DNA of 64,000 nt from Platycnemis pennipes (Eukaryota; Arthropoda; Insecta; Odonata; Platycnemididae), in assembly GCA_933228895.1 (NCBI GenBank), contig OW121851.1, positions 131,363,624 to 131,427,623 on the forward strand, read 5' to 3'. The notes below the pieces were generated by a model. The model saw only the letters and a program-made list of their open reading frames with translations. It did not search any database and had not been told where the DNA came from. This document shows positions 33,956 to 45,560 of the stretch, in pieces. The stretch's first letter is position 1, and each line of letters opens with the position of its first letter. Both the position numbers and the translations under genes were made by a program.

Positions 33956-36200
33956 TTTTAATCTGGCGTTCAGAGCTGAAGGGCTGAAATTGATAGCTTA
34001 TGACACGGTAGGTGATATTTGCATCTAGACAGAACCCTGTCAGCTCAGAGGGTAAGCGTCAGGGATTCACTTTTCACCAAACATTTAGATCAGTTCCTCA
34101 TGATTTTCTATCTTTTTTTCTTCGCGTATATTATTCATCGAATTTTGCATCTGGCGAGGATTTTTCTGTTCATTCATTCCGTAAAGGATACACTTCTACC
34201 TTACTTGTATTTGACTCGTATAGTTTTTCAATGCATTCCCTGCCAGCATCTCGCACGGGCGCCGAGCGATGGTCGCAACTGGCATTAAGTGCAATAAATC
34301 GTAGTATTTCCTTTATTTTTTCTTTTGGGAAGCGCTCATAGATATAAGTTCTTTTAAAAGGGGTACCTCCATCGATGGAACGCTGTGGATAAAAACCCTC
34401 TTTTACCTCCGGATTATGCAAATAAATATGGGTCAGCTAGGAGAGAGTACTTAAAAAAGACCGAGACAAGAAAATGACTTAACCGTTCCCTTATGCTGGG
34501 GATTCACCGAACGGTTTGTTACCGAGGCGATTAATTACAAATTATCGTTTTTCAATTTAACTCCCATCTTGAGAAAAATCGGTAGCAGTGCGTTAAACAG
34601 GGTTTTGACACGACATATCACAAGAAATTTTGGTATGTAGCACCAGTTACTTAAATAATTAATATGTCCAAATTACAGAGAACCCATCAAACCAATTTAT
34701 ATAATGTCAGATTCTTCAAACATTCTTTCAAAATTCACCTCACAAACAATCTACTCATCATTATTCCATCTGGTTTTAGCGTACTACGTATTTGCTATGA
34801 AATATCTTCACTCGTTTTCCGAGTTATTATTCACCTGGAAGAAACATGTCCCACGGGCATGTGTGGAGTTTGTGCTTTGCAATTGAAATCCTAGTGGCTA
34901 ATAAATTTTTCCCTTTCCTACTGCTATTGACTTAATTAACAAAAGAAAGCTTGGCTTCGTTTCAATTTTGATAACCTGCAGTATTATCGGAAGTTACCTA
35001 ATCAAAAATGACGCTCGCAATTCCGAACATATAAAATCGCATATCACTTCTGGATATCTACCTGTAATTGTCACTTGATATGAACCAGAATCTATTCAGG
35101 CAGTTGATTAATCTTCATTTGTAGTAGTTTTCTAGGAACAATTAACTTGTAAAAATGCTACGCAGTGAGCCTTATTACTTTGGAATCTGCCGTTATGCAC
35201 TGTCACAGATATATGTGATGACGGATGGACGATCGGTTACGCAGTATATATCTGAGATTTCGTAAATTCAAAAATAATTTTGATTATCCATCGATATTGA
35301 CACTATACCTATATGGTCAAACGTGATACTGGGAAATGATTTAGGAGAATTAACTTCATTAGCTCTATTTCATTTTTATAATTTGATTCAATGATTATTT
35401 ATGGCGTCGCCTTCGACTCGCCATTTTTGAAATGAACAGTAAGTATTTCTGTCAGCAACCGTATGAGATAGGAGAAATCCTCCAGGAAGTTTGGACTGGT
35501 GTTTACTGAAGCTCATTGCACAGGAAGAAGTCGATCAGCGGCTTCATTAAACGACCAAACACCAAATACGTTTAGGGTGCAGAGAGACTTGACTCGTATT
35601 TGAAGTTTACTTTAGGCTATAGATATGTCCACTAATATCTCTAGCCCACATTTTGGTCGATTTTCGATGCGATTTAGGCAGTGGTCCCATATCTTCATCG
35701 CCATCGCAAAGTCCTCATTTATATCTGAGAAGCGTTCTTTGTCTGCCGAGCCTACACTCCACTAACCGTGTGAGAACATTGCATTCCAAAATCGACCTCA
35801 AAGAATAATCGGTAAATTCAATGCGTTCCCACACATAACGGTACATCAGACCAGGTGGAGAAGTCAAGGTATTAGACGGGTCAAGGTATTAGACATTAGA
35901 CGGGTAAGGGAAAGGGGTGAGAGATGTCAGTATTAGCATACGCTGAACAAAGGGCTCCAAGGGATGTCACAGTTTTTGTCCCAGCCGACTGACGGCATAA
36001 GTTAACTTCCGCACAAGGTGACAGAGGTTTCAACTAAATACGTCCCAAGATTCTAAACTGAATTCCAAAGGCTGAATAACTGTACTGTTTTCACCGTCTC
36101 TCAATGAGGTATCACGCCTCTGTAAGAAAGCAGCGACGAAAAGTAGCGTGCGTGGTGCTTTCAATAAGTATCCGACCTTTGTGCGCTATGATATAAAAAA
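33956..36200. other. Spacer, no confident gene
   Basis: The open frame at 34012-34341 (109 codons) has no recognisable domain and is overlapped by other frames. A short iteration GTCAAGGTATTAGAC lies at 35864-35895. Nothing else was identified. Confidence 0.4.
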
Positions 36201-36202
36201 CT

Positions 36203-36375
36203 CGTCATCATCATCGGTCAACAATCCTAGGATTGGTTTTACGTAGCCCTCCACTCGTTTCTTCTATCGCCCAACCTCTTAATTTAGGTAACTTCAGTTG
36301 TTCTCTTTTACATCATTCACAACATGCTCCATATATCTCATACGTGGCCTGCCTTTTCCATTCTTTCCATTGTCA
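36203..36375 (-). mobile_element. LINE family B, 3'-end fragment
   Basis: Plus-strand TCATCATCATCGGTCAACAA, then TCCTAGGATTGGTTTTACG and the inverse of the KRLADRRVEW region match the end of the copy at 15114. Coding is decayed. The 5' side abuts a mariner remnant. Confidence 0.8.
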
Positions 36376-36389
36376 TCGCTTGTAACTTT

Positions 36390-36605
36390 CCGCGTTCTAA
36401 CTGCTTTCTCTACAATACTTTGGAGCTCCGCCGTCGCTTTCTTATAATTTTCTCACGGACTCAAATCACTTCCCTTTCTGCGAGGCTTTCAGCTTGCGTA
36501 AGAGCCAGAAGTTACATGGTGTCATGTCGAGAGACTAAGGAGCCTTTCAAACAATTGGTGTGTCGTTATTGGCCAGTAGAGATTGGAGAATTTGAGCTGA
36601 ATGAG
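36390..36605 (-). pseudogene. mariner-like transposase remnant
   Basis: The minus strand reads ENASSHSAQILQSLL (catalytic DNAPSHSA block, with the Asp changed to Glu), then ANNDTPIV, a stop, KAP, a stop, and SLDMTPCNFWLLRKLKASQK. The last segment corresponds to the PPYSPDLAPCDFWLFPKLK hallmark that carries the third acidic residue of Tc1/mariner transposases. Degraded FESV and TAELQSI segments follow. In-frame stops and a frame break show it is dead. Inverted repeats were not found, so only an internal part of the transposase survives. Confidence 0.7.
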
Positions 36606-38960
36606 AGGATGCATTCTCACCGCCGCCGCCAGTACCCTTGTGGGGAAGAATTTCCCTGGCAGACTCCTCATGCATAAATCCTCCGTTAAAACGGCATATA
36701 CTTATGCTGTGCTTTATTTGTACTTATAGAACATTCTTAGCTTGTTATGCGACGGTCCTACAAGAATATTCGCCGGATCTTCCCATTCAGCTCCTCGATT
36801 CGGCTCGTCGATGTGCCTCGCCTGTCTTAGCGTGCCTCGCCCTCCGCTGAGGCGCAGCCAAGGTTAATGTGGCTGTACTTGATCTCAGTTTGGACCATGT
36901 TGTCATCTTCAAAGGCCTGCTAAATCTTCTGTACTGTTTGAGTTTCAGTATCAGCAAGCTTTTGGAAAATCTCAGCTCGTTATGCTCGGGCACCTTCCGT
37001 AGGTCTAACAGCCAAGAGCTGACGCGGGGTCTGCTGTTGCGTAATATTTCAGAGGTACGCAGAAAAGGCGAGGTCACCTCCAGCACAAAGGGTTTTAACA
37101 TCGCGTCAGTTAATTTCGGTGGGCAAAAATAAATTCGAATACCTTTTGAATGCACCACGTATATAGCGCAGTAAAGGCCCAGGGTTGGTTCGGGATTTTT
37201 GCGGATATTTCAATAAAAAATCTTTGAATAGTCTTAAATGATATTGTATTCAATATACTTGGAATGGAATTGAATTGTGATGAGAAAGATTAGATGCCCG
37301 AAGAATAAAAAAGTACCTGAATCAGAATAGTTTTAAACATCTTTTAAATGTAAAATAAATATCCCGCTTAAAAATGCACGGGAAATAAAATCATGGAATA
37401 ATGCATACAGAACTTAATTGCTAAGTTGTGATCCGGTAATTTGGGGCTTTACGTCTAAAAATGAATGGAATTGTCACTATTTTTCGCATAAAATAACTCC
37501 CACAGTGTCTATTCAAATTTCCACAAGCGAGAAATTGAGGTGAAAGTGGAAAATAACAGTAATGACGGCCATGAAAATAATTTCATCCGATGTTTGATTT
37601 CCCGTCAGGCGACGTTCGGTTATCGTCGCCCAGTGTGGCTTGTTGTCATCGTTGCGTTTAATTTTGCGTGATGAGGGGGCTTCCGTGTCCTTTCTAATCG
37701 GTGAACACGTTCGGAATTTATGGATAAAAACAACGACCATGAAATCGATGAAATTGAACCGTGACATCGGTAATTGAAGTGCATTTCTGCAATTTGTTTT
37801 TAGAAAAAGACCTTCGTGAATGTTGAAATGTTATCGTTAGTGTTGGCATGGAACATGTGTTACTTTTGGAGAGTGAAGCCATGTATGTATGATTGTAGCA
37901 CATATAGATTCTTCCATTGTGTAGGAAGTAAAATGATTCTGCTCTTTGGCGGAATAAATATTAATGGGCTTACTCTCATTGATCGAAACGGATGAAACCC
38001 ATTCTTCTGGAAGCAATGCGAGTTGTGTCTTTCGATATGTGAATCAGGGTTTTTTTATTTCACTTGATTTGACCGCATGGCTCGAATACGAGAAAATACG
38101 GGAAGAATGTATAAAAAATACGTGTGAAAGGATTCACTTTGATGTTTTGCTTGCCCCGATGGGTGGTTTAATATTATAGCTTCATTGATAAATCCATTCC
38201 AAATTTTATCCAATTTATTTGAGTATCAGAGGAAATAAAGTCGTTTGGCGCATTGGTGTCCTGCACATGTGCATCATCGATGTGAACAAGTGTTCTCACT
38301 TGTTTGGTTCTTGCTATTTTCTCTTCCCTTGGTTCTCTCTTATCGCGGTTGACGTTGGTTGATTTTGGAAAATAGTTCTATCGATATTTTTTTTCGTGAT
38401 CATTTCTTTTTTAGTATCACTATGATTTCCTTTTTGTATGTCCCGCAAAAGAAACCTTGTTGTTCTAAACTATAAGCAGAAAGATAAATAAAATGTCCTA
38501 AGACCGGAATATCAAAATGCCAAATTACAGTATGGAAAACAATATTTCCGAAATCAATTCTCCGTCAGGAATGGAAAGAGGATAGATTTTCTTAGGATAT
38601 TGAAAGCATTTAGAAAATCCATAACACTACGGCTGGTTTCATCATAAATAGAAATTAAAACTGAGAAAGTTAGCAGGCCGGTCCGATTAAAAATTGCTTT
38701 TTTATTCACTCAGTAACGCATACTAAAAATTCGAATGAAGTTGCCGGGAACTTATAATTTATAATGGCTGATGCAGTGTGTATTCATTTTTTCAAATTGG
38801 CATGATAGGTACTCTAAAATTAGACCTCGAAATTTTGTTTTACAGAATCCCTTGTACATACCGACGGGATGGCGTGAGTCAGCACGAACTTCATCACTCA
38901 TAGCACCATATATGTGCTCGCAATCACCATGTTCTTCCTAAGTGTACGTCTTCTGCATTT
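36606..38960. other. Spacer, no confident gene
   Basis: A 123-codon minus-strand frame (37158-36787) overlaps an 87-codon plus-strand frame, and neither has a recognisable domain. A sequence resembling one arm of the 53669 hairpin lies at about 38494-38560. Confidence 0.4.
38494..38560 (+). repeat. Single-arm relative of the 53669 hairpin repeat
   Basis: GTCCTAAGACCGGAATATCA then AAATGCCAAATTACAGTATG and GAAAACAATATTTCCG align, with substitutions, to the 57-bp hairpin arm at 53669-53795. Only one arm is present here. Confidence 0.5.
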
Positions 38961-38961
38961 T

Positions 38962-39030
38962 TGATATCCTGTAAGCTAACTCTAAGGTGTGTGGTGGGGG
39001 GTGAATAATCAGGTAACATGCTCCAGTGGT
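38962..39030 (-). repeat. LINE family A, tail fragment
   Basis: ATATCCTGTAAGCTAACTCT and AAGGTGTGTGGTGGGGGGTG on the plus strand are the inverted family A 3' block. No coding part remains. Confidence 0.65.
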
Positions 39031-41435
39031 TAAAAAATTAGACATTACCAATCATGTGGGACAGCAGCTACTAAGATCTATTTCTGCGCAACATACGAGA
39101 AGGAAAGGTTTATGAATCATACAGGCTTAAATTTAACTTTTGATAATTTATTCATATATGCAAAAAATCCGTAAAACATCATTAATCCAAATATGCCATC
39201 AACGTCTTGACCTTATCTTCATTTGCAATATAATATTCTCCATTATTTTCTTTTATAGCATTGTATCTTGCGCTATATTTCTTTAAGATGTTTTTCACTC
39301 TCCTATAGGCAACTTCAATATTTTCACTGGCGAGGTTGTTTTGTGTTTTTGCATAGATTATTTATCGACATTTCTCTAGCATTGGAAGTGAATTCCATGT
39401 AATTTTCCTCACTCTTTATTTTACCTGTGCCGTTTTAAACGTGTGCACGTCATTATCAAGAGGTTCAATTGAAAAAACGTTGAAACTGGTAGATTACCGG
39501 TAGGTAAAATAAAGAAAGTAAAAAATTACAAATAATTATCTTTTTCTTAATATGGAGAAATTCCAAACGTCAACACATCAACGATTGATTTTACTGGGTT
39601 TATCAACATGTCATAATCATAAAAAATTAGTGGGTTGTAACAATTTCAAAATTACTTGTTATTACATTTCATATTAAAACATTAAATCGTAATAATGTCA
39701 ACATAGCCATAAGAAGAATACTGTGACGAAATCATGGAGCCATGAGCGTGGTTCACTGGCGTCATATAGTTCCGCACTGTAAAATTCACTTGCAAAAGAG
39801 ACCCCCATACGTTGTAAGTTGGCCTTAAACTATCCATGTAAGTTATATCTATTTTATGCTCCTCTTAACACAATTTGTAGGAGAAGGATAAGTTTGGATG
39901 GAGATGGGAATTGCAGAGGAGACTTGGGCACAAGAAAAAGTAGGTTTCGATGCCGTAATCTCTCTTCTCTGATAAATATGGTAAAATATTCAAAACTTGA
40001 AGTATGTACAATGCCTTTGAAAGTTCTTCTCCAGCCCGGTCGCAGGCCGGTATCTATTCATTCCCTAAATGTGTCTCAAAACCACTGTTTCACCTAATGA
40101 CCCTTGCCGTAGAAATGAAAAATACATGGTGTGCAGTAAATTAAACGAGCACTTCAAACCTCCCGAGAAAATTTTATTATTCTGTAATTCTGTATATTTT
40201 AACGAAGTTCAGGAGCACTTGATCCGTATCTCTCGCCACTTTTTTCGCCCTCGGGTAATGAAAGCAATATAATTAATGACTACACACACCGTTCGCTGCG
40301 GTTTTGTCCCTTCTCCCTTCAGCCCTTCTACGGAAGTCTACTTTCTCTTTCGTAATTAAATTATTTCAGATGTGTGAAGTATTAAACTCTTCGATGTACT
40401 GAATTTTTTTTTTTTATTTCCTTGGTGTGTATTTCAAAGTCGAATCTTTTGAAATTATTCTTGAGGGTCGTTATATTTGATCTTTCTCCTGTTTCAAGTA
40501 CCGATGTAGACATCATATTTCTAATATTTTTTGACGTAAAAGTTATTTATTGTTTAATTTTGTTTTATTTGAATATAGTTTTGATTTATAAGTATTTAGT
40601 GTCCTAAGAATTAAACTTAGACTCCTACTTTTGTCGAGTTCACTAGAATCTCGGAGAACATAAAAATAACGCGCATATTGCCTTACTTATATGTAATTTT
40701 AATGGTGTAGCATTAATTTATAAGAAATTACGTTACTTGGGTATTTGTGAGGTGCACTTTAATTCAAAAGAATATCTTTGATTCATGTGGAATGAAAATA
40801 AAAAATCAAGTTTTTACGCCTTTTATGAACTTAGCTTAAGATAAATCTAATTTTTGTCACGTGAGGAGTACTTCTCATGCATGGAAGTAGCTCTCATAAT
40901 AAATACTTATTTCTCTCCATTTAGTTAAAGTTTCTGGTGAATTTGGCGGCTCAGTTTTATTGATAACTCCATCCTTGCACTCGCAAGAATATTTAGGAAT
41001 CTATAGGTATTATTCGCCTTCAGTCATACTTGACAATCTTCAGTCAAATTGTGGAAAATATAACTTTGAGGAATTCACTCTTCCCTTGGTAGGTAACTTC
41101 TTTTCATTGCTTCTATCTCACTTCACTTTTATTACAATATGGAAATAAACATTTTATCATAATCTGTTGAGCGTGATCAGTATGTGTGCTTGGAATATTT
41201 TGTAGTAATCGAAAAATAAACATTTAGCAGAATTTTTAATCTTTCATATTGTTTTCACTGAAAGGGTGTAATCATAGATTCCAGTTATTCTTTACTGAAA
41301 CTTCGTTGCACACCCAAATCATCATTCCAGGATTAGTTTATCTTGTCTGCCAACTTTATCTCTATACCTTCTCTGCATCCTTTGTTATGGTATGCCAAGT
41401 ATTTTATTTCGAGTTTAAACAGATTTTATTTACTG
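39031..41435. other. Spacer, no confident gene
   Basis: AT-rich. It includes a coding-like 57-codon minus-strand frame (39355-39185) described separately. Other open frames (39819-40097, 40422-40607, 41249-41458) are hydrophobic by AT-rich composition and unrecognised. Confidence 0.4.
39182..39355 (-). CDS. Unidentified coding-like fragment
   Basis: A 57-codon minus-strand frame ends at TAA (39184-39182) and is bounded upstream by another stop. Its composition (charged, with EVAYRRVKNILKKYSARYNA and ENNGEYYIANEDK) looks more protein-like than the surrounding AT-rich frames. No start codon is placed. I do not recognise the family. It could be the last exon of a gene, a decayed transposon protein, or chance. 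Confidence 0.2.
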   Translation of the reverse strand, partial: YAKTQNNLASENIEVAYRRVKNILKKYSARYNAIKENNGEYYIANEDKVKTLMAYLD

Positions 41436-41559
41436 AAATGAAAAACTTAACTTCGTAGTTCCTCATAAATTTACTAACGAACGACCCGGTTTTCGATGTC
41501 CAACGTCATCATCATCATTAGTAAGTTTATGAGGAATTGCAAAGTTAGGTTTTCGTTTC
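41436..41559 (-). mobile_element. Compact inverted repeat enclosing a hammerhead-like core
   Basis: Arms 41436-41479 and 41516-41559 are inverted copies (left contains TTCCTCATAAATTTACTAA, right TTAGTAAGTTTATGAGGAA). Read on the minus strand the loop gives TGATGATGATGACG, then TTGGACATCGAAAACC and GGGTCG. This is a hammerhead order (UGAUGA, stem II, GAAA, with a GUC site), with the C of CUGAUGA replaced. The flanking arm would form the closing helix. Penelope-like terminal repeats carry such motifs. No protein is nearby. Confidence 0.55.
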
Positions 41560-42455
41560 AATCATGAATATGTTCCGTAAAATTACACCTGAAACCATTA
41601 TGTTTCAACTGTAATTGTATCAGGCCGGTTTGCAATTGATTTTCGAGAATTGTCCTAGAAATAGAGCTGGCATATTCTTCATTGTACCATTTCCCAATGA
41701 GCCACATAAATCGAAGATGGAGAACCGTAAAGAGATTTTTATTGAAGATATGATTCTCAATTTGATCCAAGGTTGTGTGACGAGGAAATAACTGCGAATC
41801 TGAAATTATAATTTTAATGAGTTTTCTCTTTTCTTGTGAAGCTTTTTCTGAATCCCACAGAGTTTTCTTCCCCGCAGTAACTCCTGTGGAACTGTAGATA
41901 CTGTGACAGCCTTACCTTTTTGAATTTTAGGGTGGTGTGGAGGGTTATGTATCATTGGTAGGGTCGAGGGAGCGAGAAGGCATCCTCCGGTAAAACGCGA
42001 GGAATTCCCTCCTCCCCCGACTCTTCTCGCGGCATTTCCCAGCTTCTGCGTGTGAGAACTCGGCCGGCTAGCGTCTTGTTCGGACCGTGGGCAGCGAGGT
42101 GTTGGGTGCTTCTGGTAGGAAGTGCGCGGGTCAGAGTAATGGAATTGGGGAAGGGGGTGTAGGGAGGGAGGGACGGAGAGGAAGGGTTGGAATCAAGCTA
42201 ATTAGCCGGAAGGCGAGCGAGGGAGTTTTTCATTCGGGGGTGGGTGTGGCGCGGGTATTCGGAAGTTTCGGCCATTTCCATGGTAATGGCCTACTCCCCT
42301 TATTCCTCTCGACCGCCGAAACTTCCGCCTCTTCCCGCGAGACTTCCAATTGCCGTCTCCTCCTTATCTCCCGTTCTCTCTTCCTCTCTTCTTCCTCTGA
42401 ACACTTCCCCTCTTTCACCACTTTCCCATTCTCCTTAGGTCATTTTTTGGCAGCG
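41560..42455. other. Spacer including a GC-rich block, no gene called
   Basis: 41990-42440 is GC-rich with C/T tracts and overlapping open frames (42087-42593 is the longest). That frame runs into a LINE remnant at its 3' side, so it is not a real gene. Confidence 0.45.
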
Positions 42456-42459
42456 ACCC

Positions 42460-42770
42460 CTGTCTGTTCGGCAATCAATTTCTCTAATTTGGTGATTATG
42501 GTCCGGTCTACCATAGTAAGTTGGCGTTCGCGAAATATTTTGAACGTTATCAGTAAAAATATCATCTTGGAATTTATTTATATAAGAGATTAAGCCTAAA
42601 TTTTAACCTGCGATATGACAATTATTCCCATTTTATTTCATTTTATAGACTGCTTACTGTAATATAGTTATCGTACCGTCCCTTTACAAATTTTGCCCAT
42701 ATTCACTGCACACGTTCTAGTTCATTATTTAGGCCTATTTTGTAAGAACCTCATACACTGGCAACTTACT
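42460..42770 (-). mobile_element. LINE family A, internal fragment
   Basis: Plus-strand TTCGGCAATCAATTTCTCTA, CTACCATAGTAAGTTGGCG and TTTTAACCTGCGATATGACA are complements of the DRLIAEID, YYG and SDRRLKF regions. Stops and indels are frequent. Both ends are truncated. Confidence 0.75.
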
Positions 42771-42784
42771 CAAATATTCAGTAA

Positions 42785-43215
42785 CTTCTCTGTTCACCCA
42801 CTTTTATTATGGCTTCTTCGTTTGTCACTCCGTCGATCTATTTTATCCTCATCATTCTTCTGTAGCCCCACATTTCGAATGCTTCTACCCTTTTCTTCTT
42901 CGCTACTGTCATCGTCTTTGCCTCACTAACATAGAGAAACACTCTCCAGATGCACGTTCTGACGAATTGTTTCCTTACTTTTATGCTTGTATTTCCAGCT
43001 GTTAGTAGATTCTTCTTTTTGTAGGATATCCTTTTTGCCTGGGTTATTCTACATCTATTTCCTTCTTGCTTCGTCTATGGTTGGTTACTCGGCTCGTTTT
43101 CCTAGTTTAACGTTGTTTTTGGCCTCTCCTCTCTTGCTGCCCACCAATACCTCAGTCTTCTTGATATTGATCTTCAGCTGGTGTATAGCCATTGTCATTT
43201 CCGTGGTTCTTAGTG
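42785..43215 (-). mobile_element. LINE family B, internal fragment
   Basis: The plus strand carries complements of the KKKRVEAFEMWGYRRMMRIK segment, the TYIRSVFLYVSEA-like segment and the upstream KINIKKTEVLVGS-like segment. Order matches the copies at 10895 and 15114. The frame is broken. Confidence 0.75.
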
Positions 43216-43744
43216 TTTGTATGTGGCCAGTGCTTTTGGAGTCGTTGGCAAGTGCCGTGGAGATCGCTTGTGGGCTCGCTCATTTTGCACTCTTTCTATG
43301 TCCGTTGGAGGCTCGGGTGTCATATCTCCCGGGATCTGAAGCAAAGGAGTCGCAGGAAAGGGAGGAGAGCCAGCGTTGCATGGGAGAGAACGAGAGTGAA
43401 GGTGGAAAACGAAGGGCTAGAGGGAATGAGTAAGCTTTTAAGCACGGACGATAAAATTCACTGTTGGATCAGCGCTTGAGTTCAGATGGCATAATGGCAA
43501 GAGTATTATCATTATCGAGAAAAATTATTATCATTATGAATTATTATTATATTTTTTTAAAAATATATATGGCTTTTCTTCTGCGCTACTGTCCATGCCT
43601 CACTACCATAAAGAAACACGCTACAGATGCAGGTTGTGACGAATTATTATCATATTTTTTGTAAAAAATATATTAATAATTCATAATATTTCCATCATGT
43701 GTTCGGTCGTAAAGATATCTTATTGTTCATGACATGGTAAAAAA
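43216..43744. other. Spacer with a short family B piece at 43566-43650
   Basis: Plus-strand ATGGCTTTTCTTCTGCGCTA, CATGCCTCACTACCATAAAG and AAACACGCTACAGATGCAGG repeat the FLYGSEAWTVAQKK region of LINE family B. AT-rich ATTATTATATTTTT segments lie on both sides. The rest is unrecognised. Confidence 0.5.
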
Positions 43745-43880
43745 AGTTGTGTTCAACCCGAAGGTTGGTATTTGATAGGGTGAGGGTAGGCTCACCCTGT
43801 ACAAAGCGTTGCCCAGGATTTGAACTCGGGGCTCTTCGGTCAGTAGCTCAGCGCTCTACCTCCGCGACCCCTCATACCGT
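43745..43880 (-). mobile_element. tRNA-like SINE fragment
   Basis: The minus strand reads GTCGCGGAGGTAGAGCGCTG, then AGCTACTGACCGAAGAGCCC and GAGTTCAAATCCTGGGC, a tRNA-like head with A-box and B-box character. A body ending near TTCGGGTTGAACAC follows. It differs from the SINE at 2846 and is not a functional tRNA because the stems do not all pair. Confidence 0.5.
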
Positions 43881-45305
43881 GGTGATAAGTTCACCGCAAG
43901 TGGAAAGTACAAAATCACCTAAAATCGATTGGAATGTTGCGAAAGAAGATGTATGTTTTAATCGAAACGCGCTTGAGATTTTTCTCCGAAACAAAACTTC
44001 TTATTCCTTACGTGCCTAACACTTTTTATTTGAATGCCCATGAAGCATCTTTAACAATATGAGATGGAGTTTGGTGGTCTTCAATGCTATATAAGATGTA
44101 TGATAAGCTAGGAGCCTGACTCCTATTTTCTATGTCATTTATTATCAAATATAAAAGACTTCTGTTTGATTTCATGTGTCAAAATGAAAGCGGGTGCATT
44201 TAAGACCTTTGATTCGGTGGTTAGTTGTCTCTCCGGAACTGTATGAGACATTATCTCGGACCTGTACAGCTGCGACTGAGATTAACCTACCTGTTGTAGA
44301 CTTGATGCGTGGCTCTCCGAGAAGATAATCCCGTTTCCTTGGCGTTAAGTCCCGTGTTATAATTGGCGCGCAGGTTGTGGCAACAAGGGGACTGCTGAGG
44401 GAGGACTTTCTCTCTCTCTCTCCAGAGAGAGAGAGACGGTCCAACTTGTGAGTTGGAGTCGGCGGTGTCATTTGGAGAGCGGTGCCCGGGGGGAGGGTGT
44501 GAGAGGGAGCTGGAAGTTGGGTAGGGTACAGGGATTTCGGCTGGGAGTCAGGGCCGCGGGTGGGGTGAAAGGGCTGCGTGGGGGAACTTCAGGCGAAGTG
44601 ATTATGGCGGCTTAACAGCCAAGCGCTCCTGTGCCATCTTGGCAGCTTTTTGGTTCAGCGAAGAATTTTTCCTGAAACTTAATGATTTAGCCGAGAGGAA
44701 GGAGAGAGTGAAAATCTAGCTGAATGAAGCTCACACCTTTTCCATTTCAATGAGGGTAGCTATTCAATTTCGTTCGCTCCATAGGGAATCAAAGCTTTTC
44801 GAATTCTAAGTCCAGTGTACCCCTGTAATGCCGTTATTAGAAACCCTTTCATTTATAGATTGCATTTTCTGGGCTTAATCTGAAGAAATATATGACTCAC
44901 TGTTTATTCTGTCCATTTTCCAGGCGTATTACGTATATATTTAAATGAAAACTTTGTAAAATTTTACATTAAGTAAATTTGAGACGACCAGTTTCGTCGC
45001 TCTGCCATATCATGTGGTAACAATGCAGGAAATTACACAACAATAAAAACCAACCTAGTAGAGTAAGAGTATATACCCAACCATACAGATCCAGTCTGGA
45101 CCCAGGGTTTATATTGTCGTGCAATTTCCAGTTTCGCTTCGTGATGATGTCGCACAGCGATGAAATGTTCGTATTAAGGTTACTTGAAATTTTACAATGT
45201 TTTCATTTTAATATGAAGAAATTTCACCAAGTCACGCCGCAAACCACTCATTTCGTATTACGTTTAAGTTTCTGTGTGCGGTCGTTTCTCGGATGAAAAT
45301 CAGAG
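43881..45305. other. Spacer, no gene seen
   Basis: Contains a CT/GA palindromic simple repeat at 44408-44435 and a GC-rich patch to 44640. Open frames are short and unrecognised. Confidence 0.4.
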
Positions 45306-45560
45306 CTCTAGCGGTAGCGGAGCTAGGGCGTAAATAGCTCAGCACTCTAACTTTAAAACTAAACTGAGCTATTTACCGGAAATCCCCGGGTCTGGACCCC
45401 TACCCACAAATCTTGAGATTCGATTTTCTGTGTGTCAGAACTTCGTAAGAAATCGCAGGTGGCCCTAGGAAAGGAACTGGTCCCCTACCCAGATTGTGTG
45501 AATTTCACACGCCGATGGTTTAGTAAGGGGCCTTCCTTACTAAACTTACCAACCTTCACA
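45306..45560 (+). mobile_element. tRNA-like SINE with internal 12-bp palindrome
   Basis: The head contains TAAATAGCTCAG (45332-45343) and CTGAGCTATTTA (45365-45376) as a perfect inverted pair, then GGGTCTGGACCCC resembling a B box. The body (GGTGGCCCTAGGAAAGGAAC, TGTGTGAATTTCACACG) resembles the element in 7737-8278. Ends were not resolved. Confidence 0.45.

Noticed and set aside
34012..34341. 109-codon frame, considered as a gene
   Set aside because: No domain, with competing open frames in the same place on both strands.
42087..42593. 168-codon frame
   Set aside because: Its C-terminal third is an antisense reading of a LINE family A remnant and the rest is low-complexity.
43745..43880. 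Possible tRNA gene
   Set aside because: It has A- and B-box-like blocks but no complete cloverleaf and no terminator in place. A SINE head fits better.
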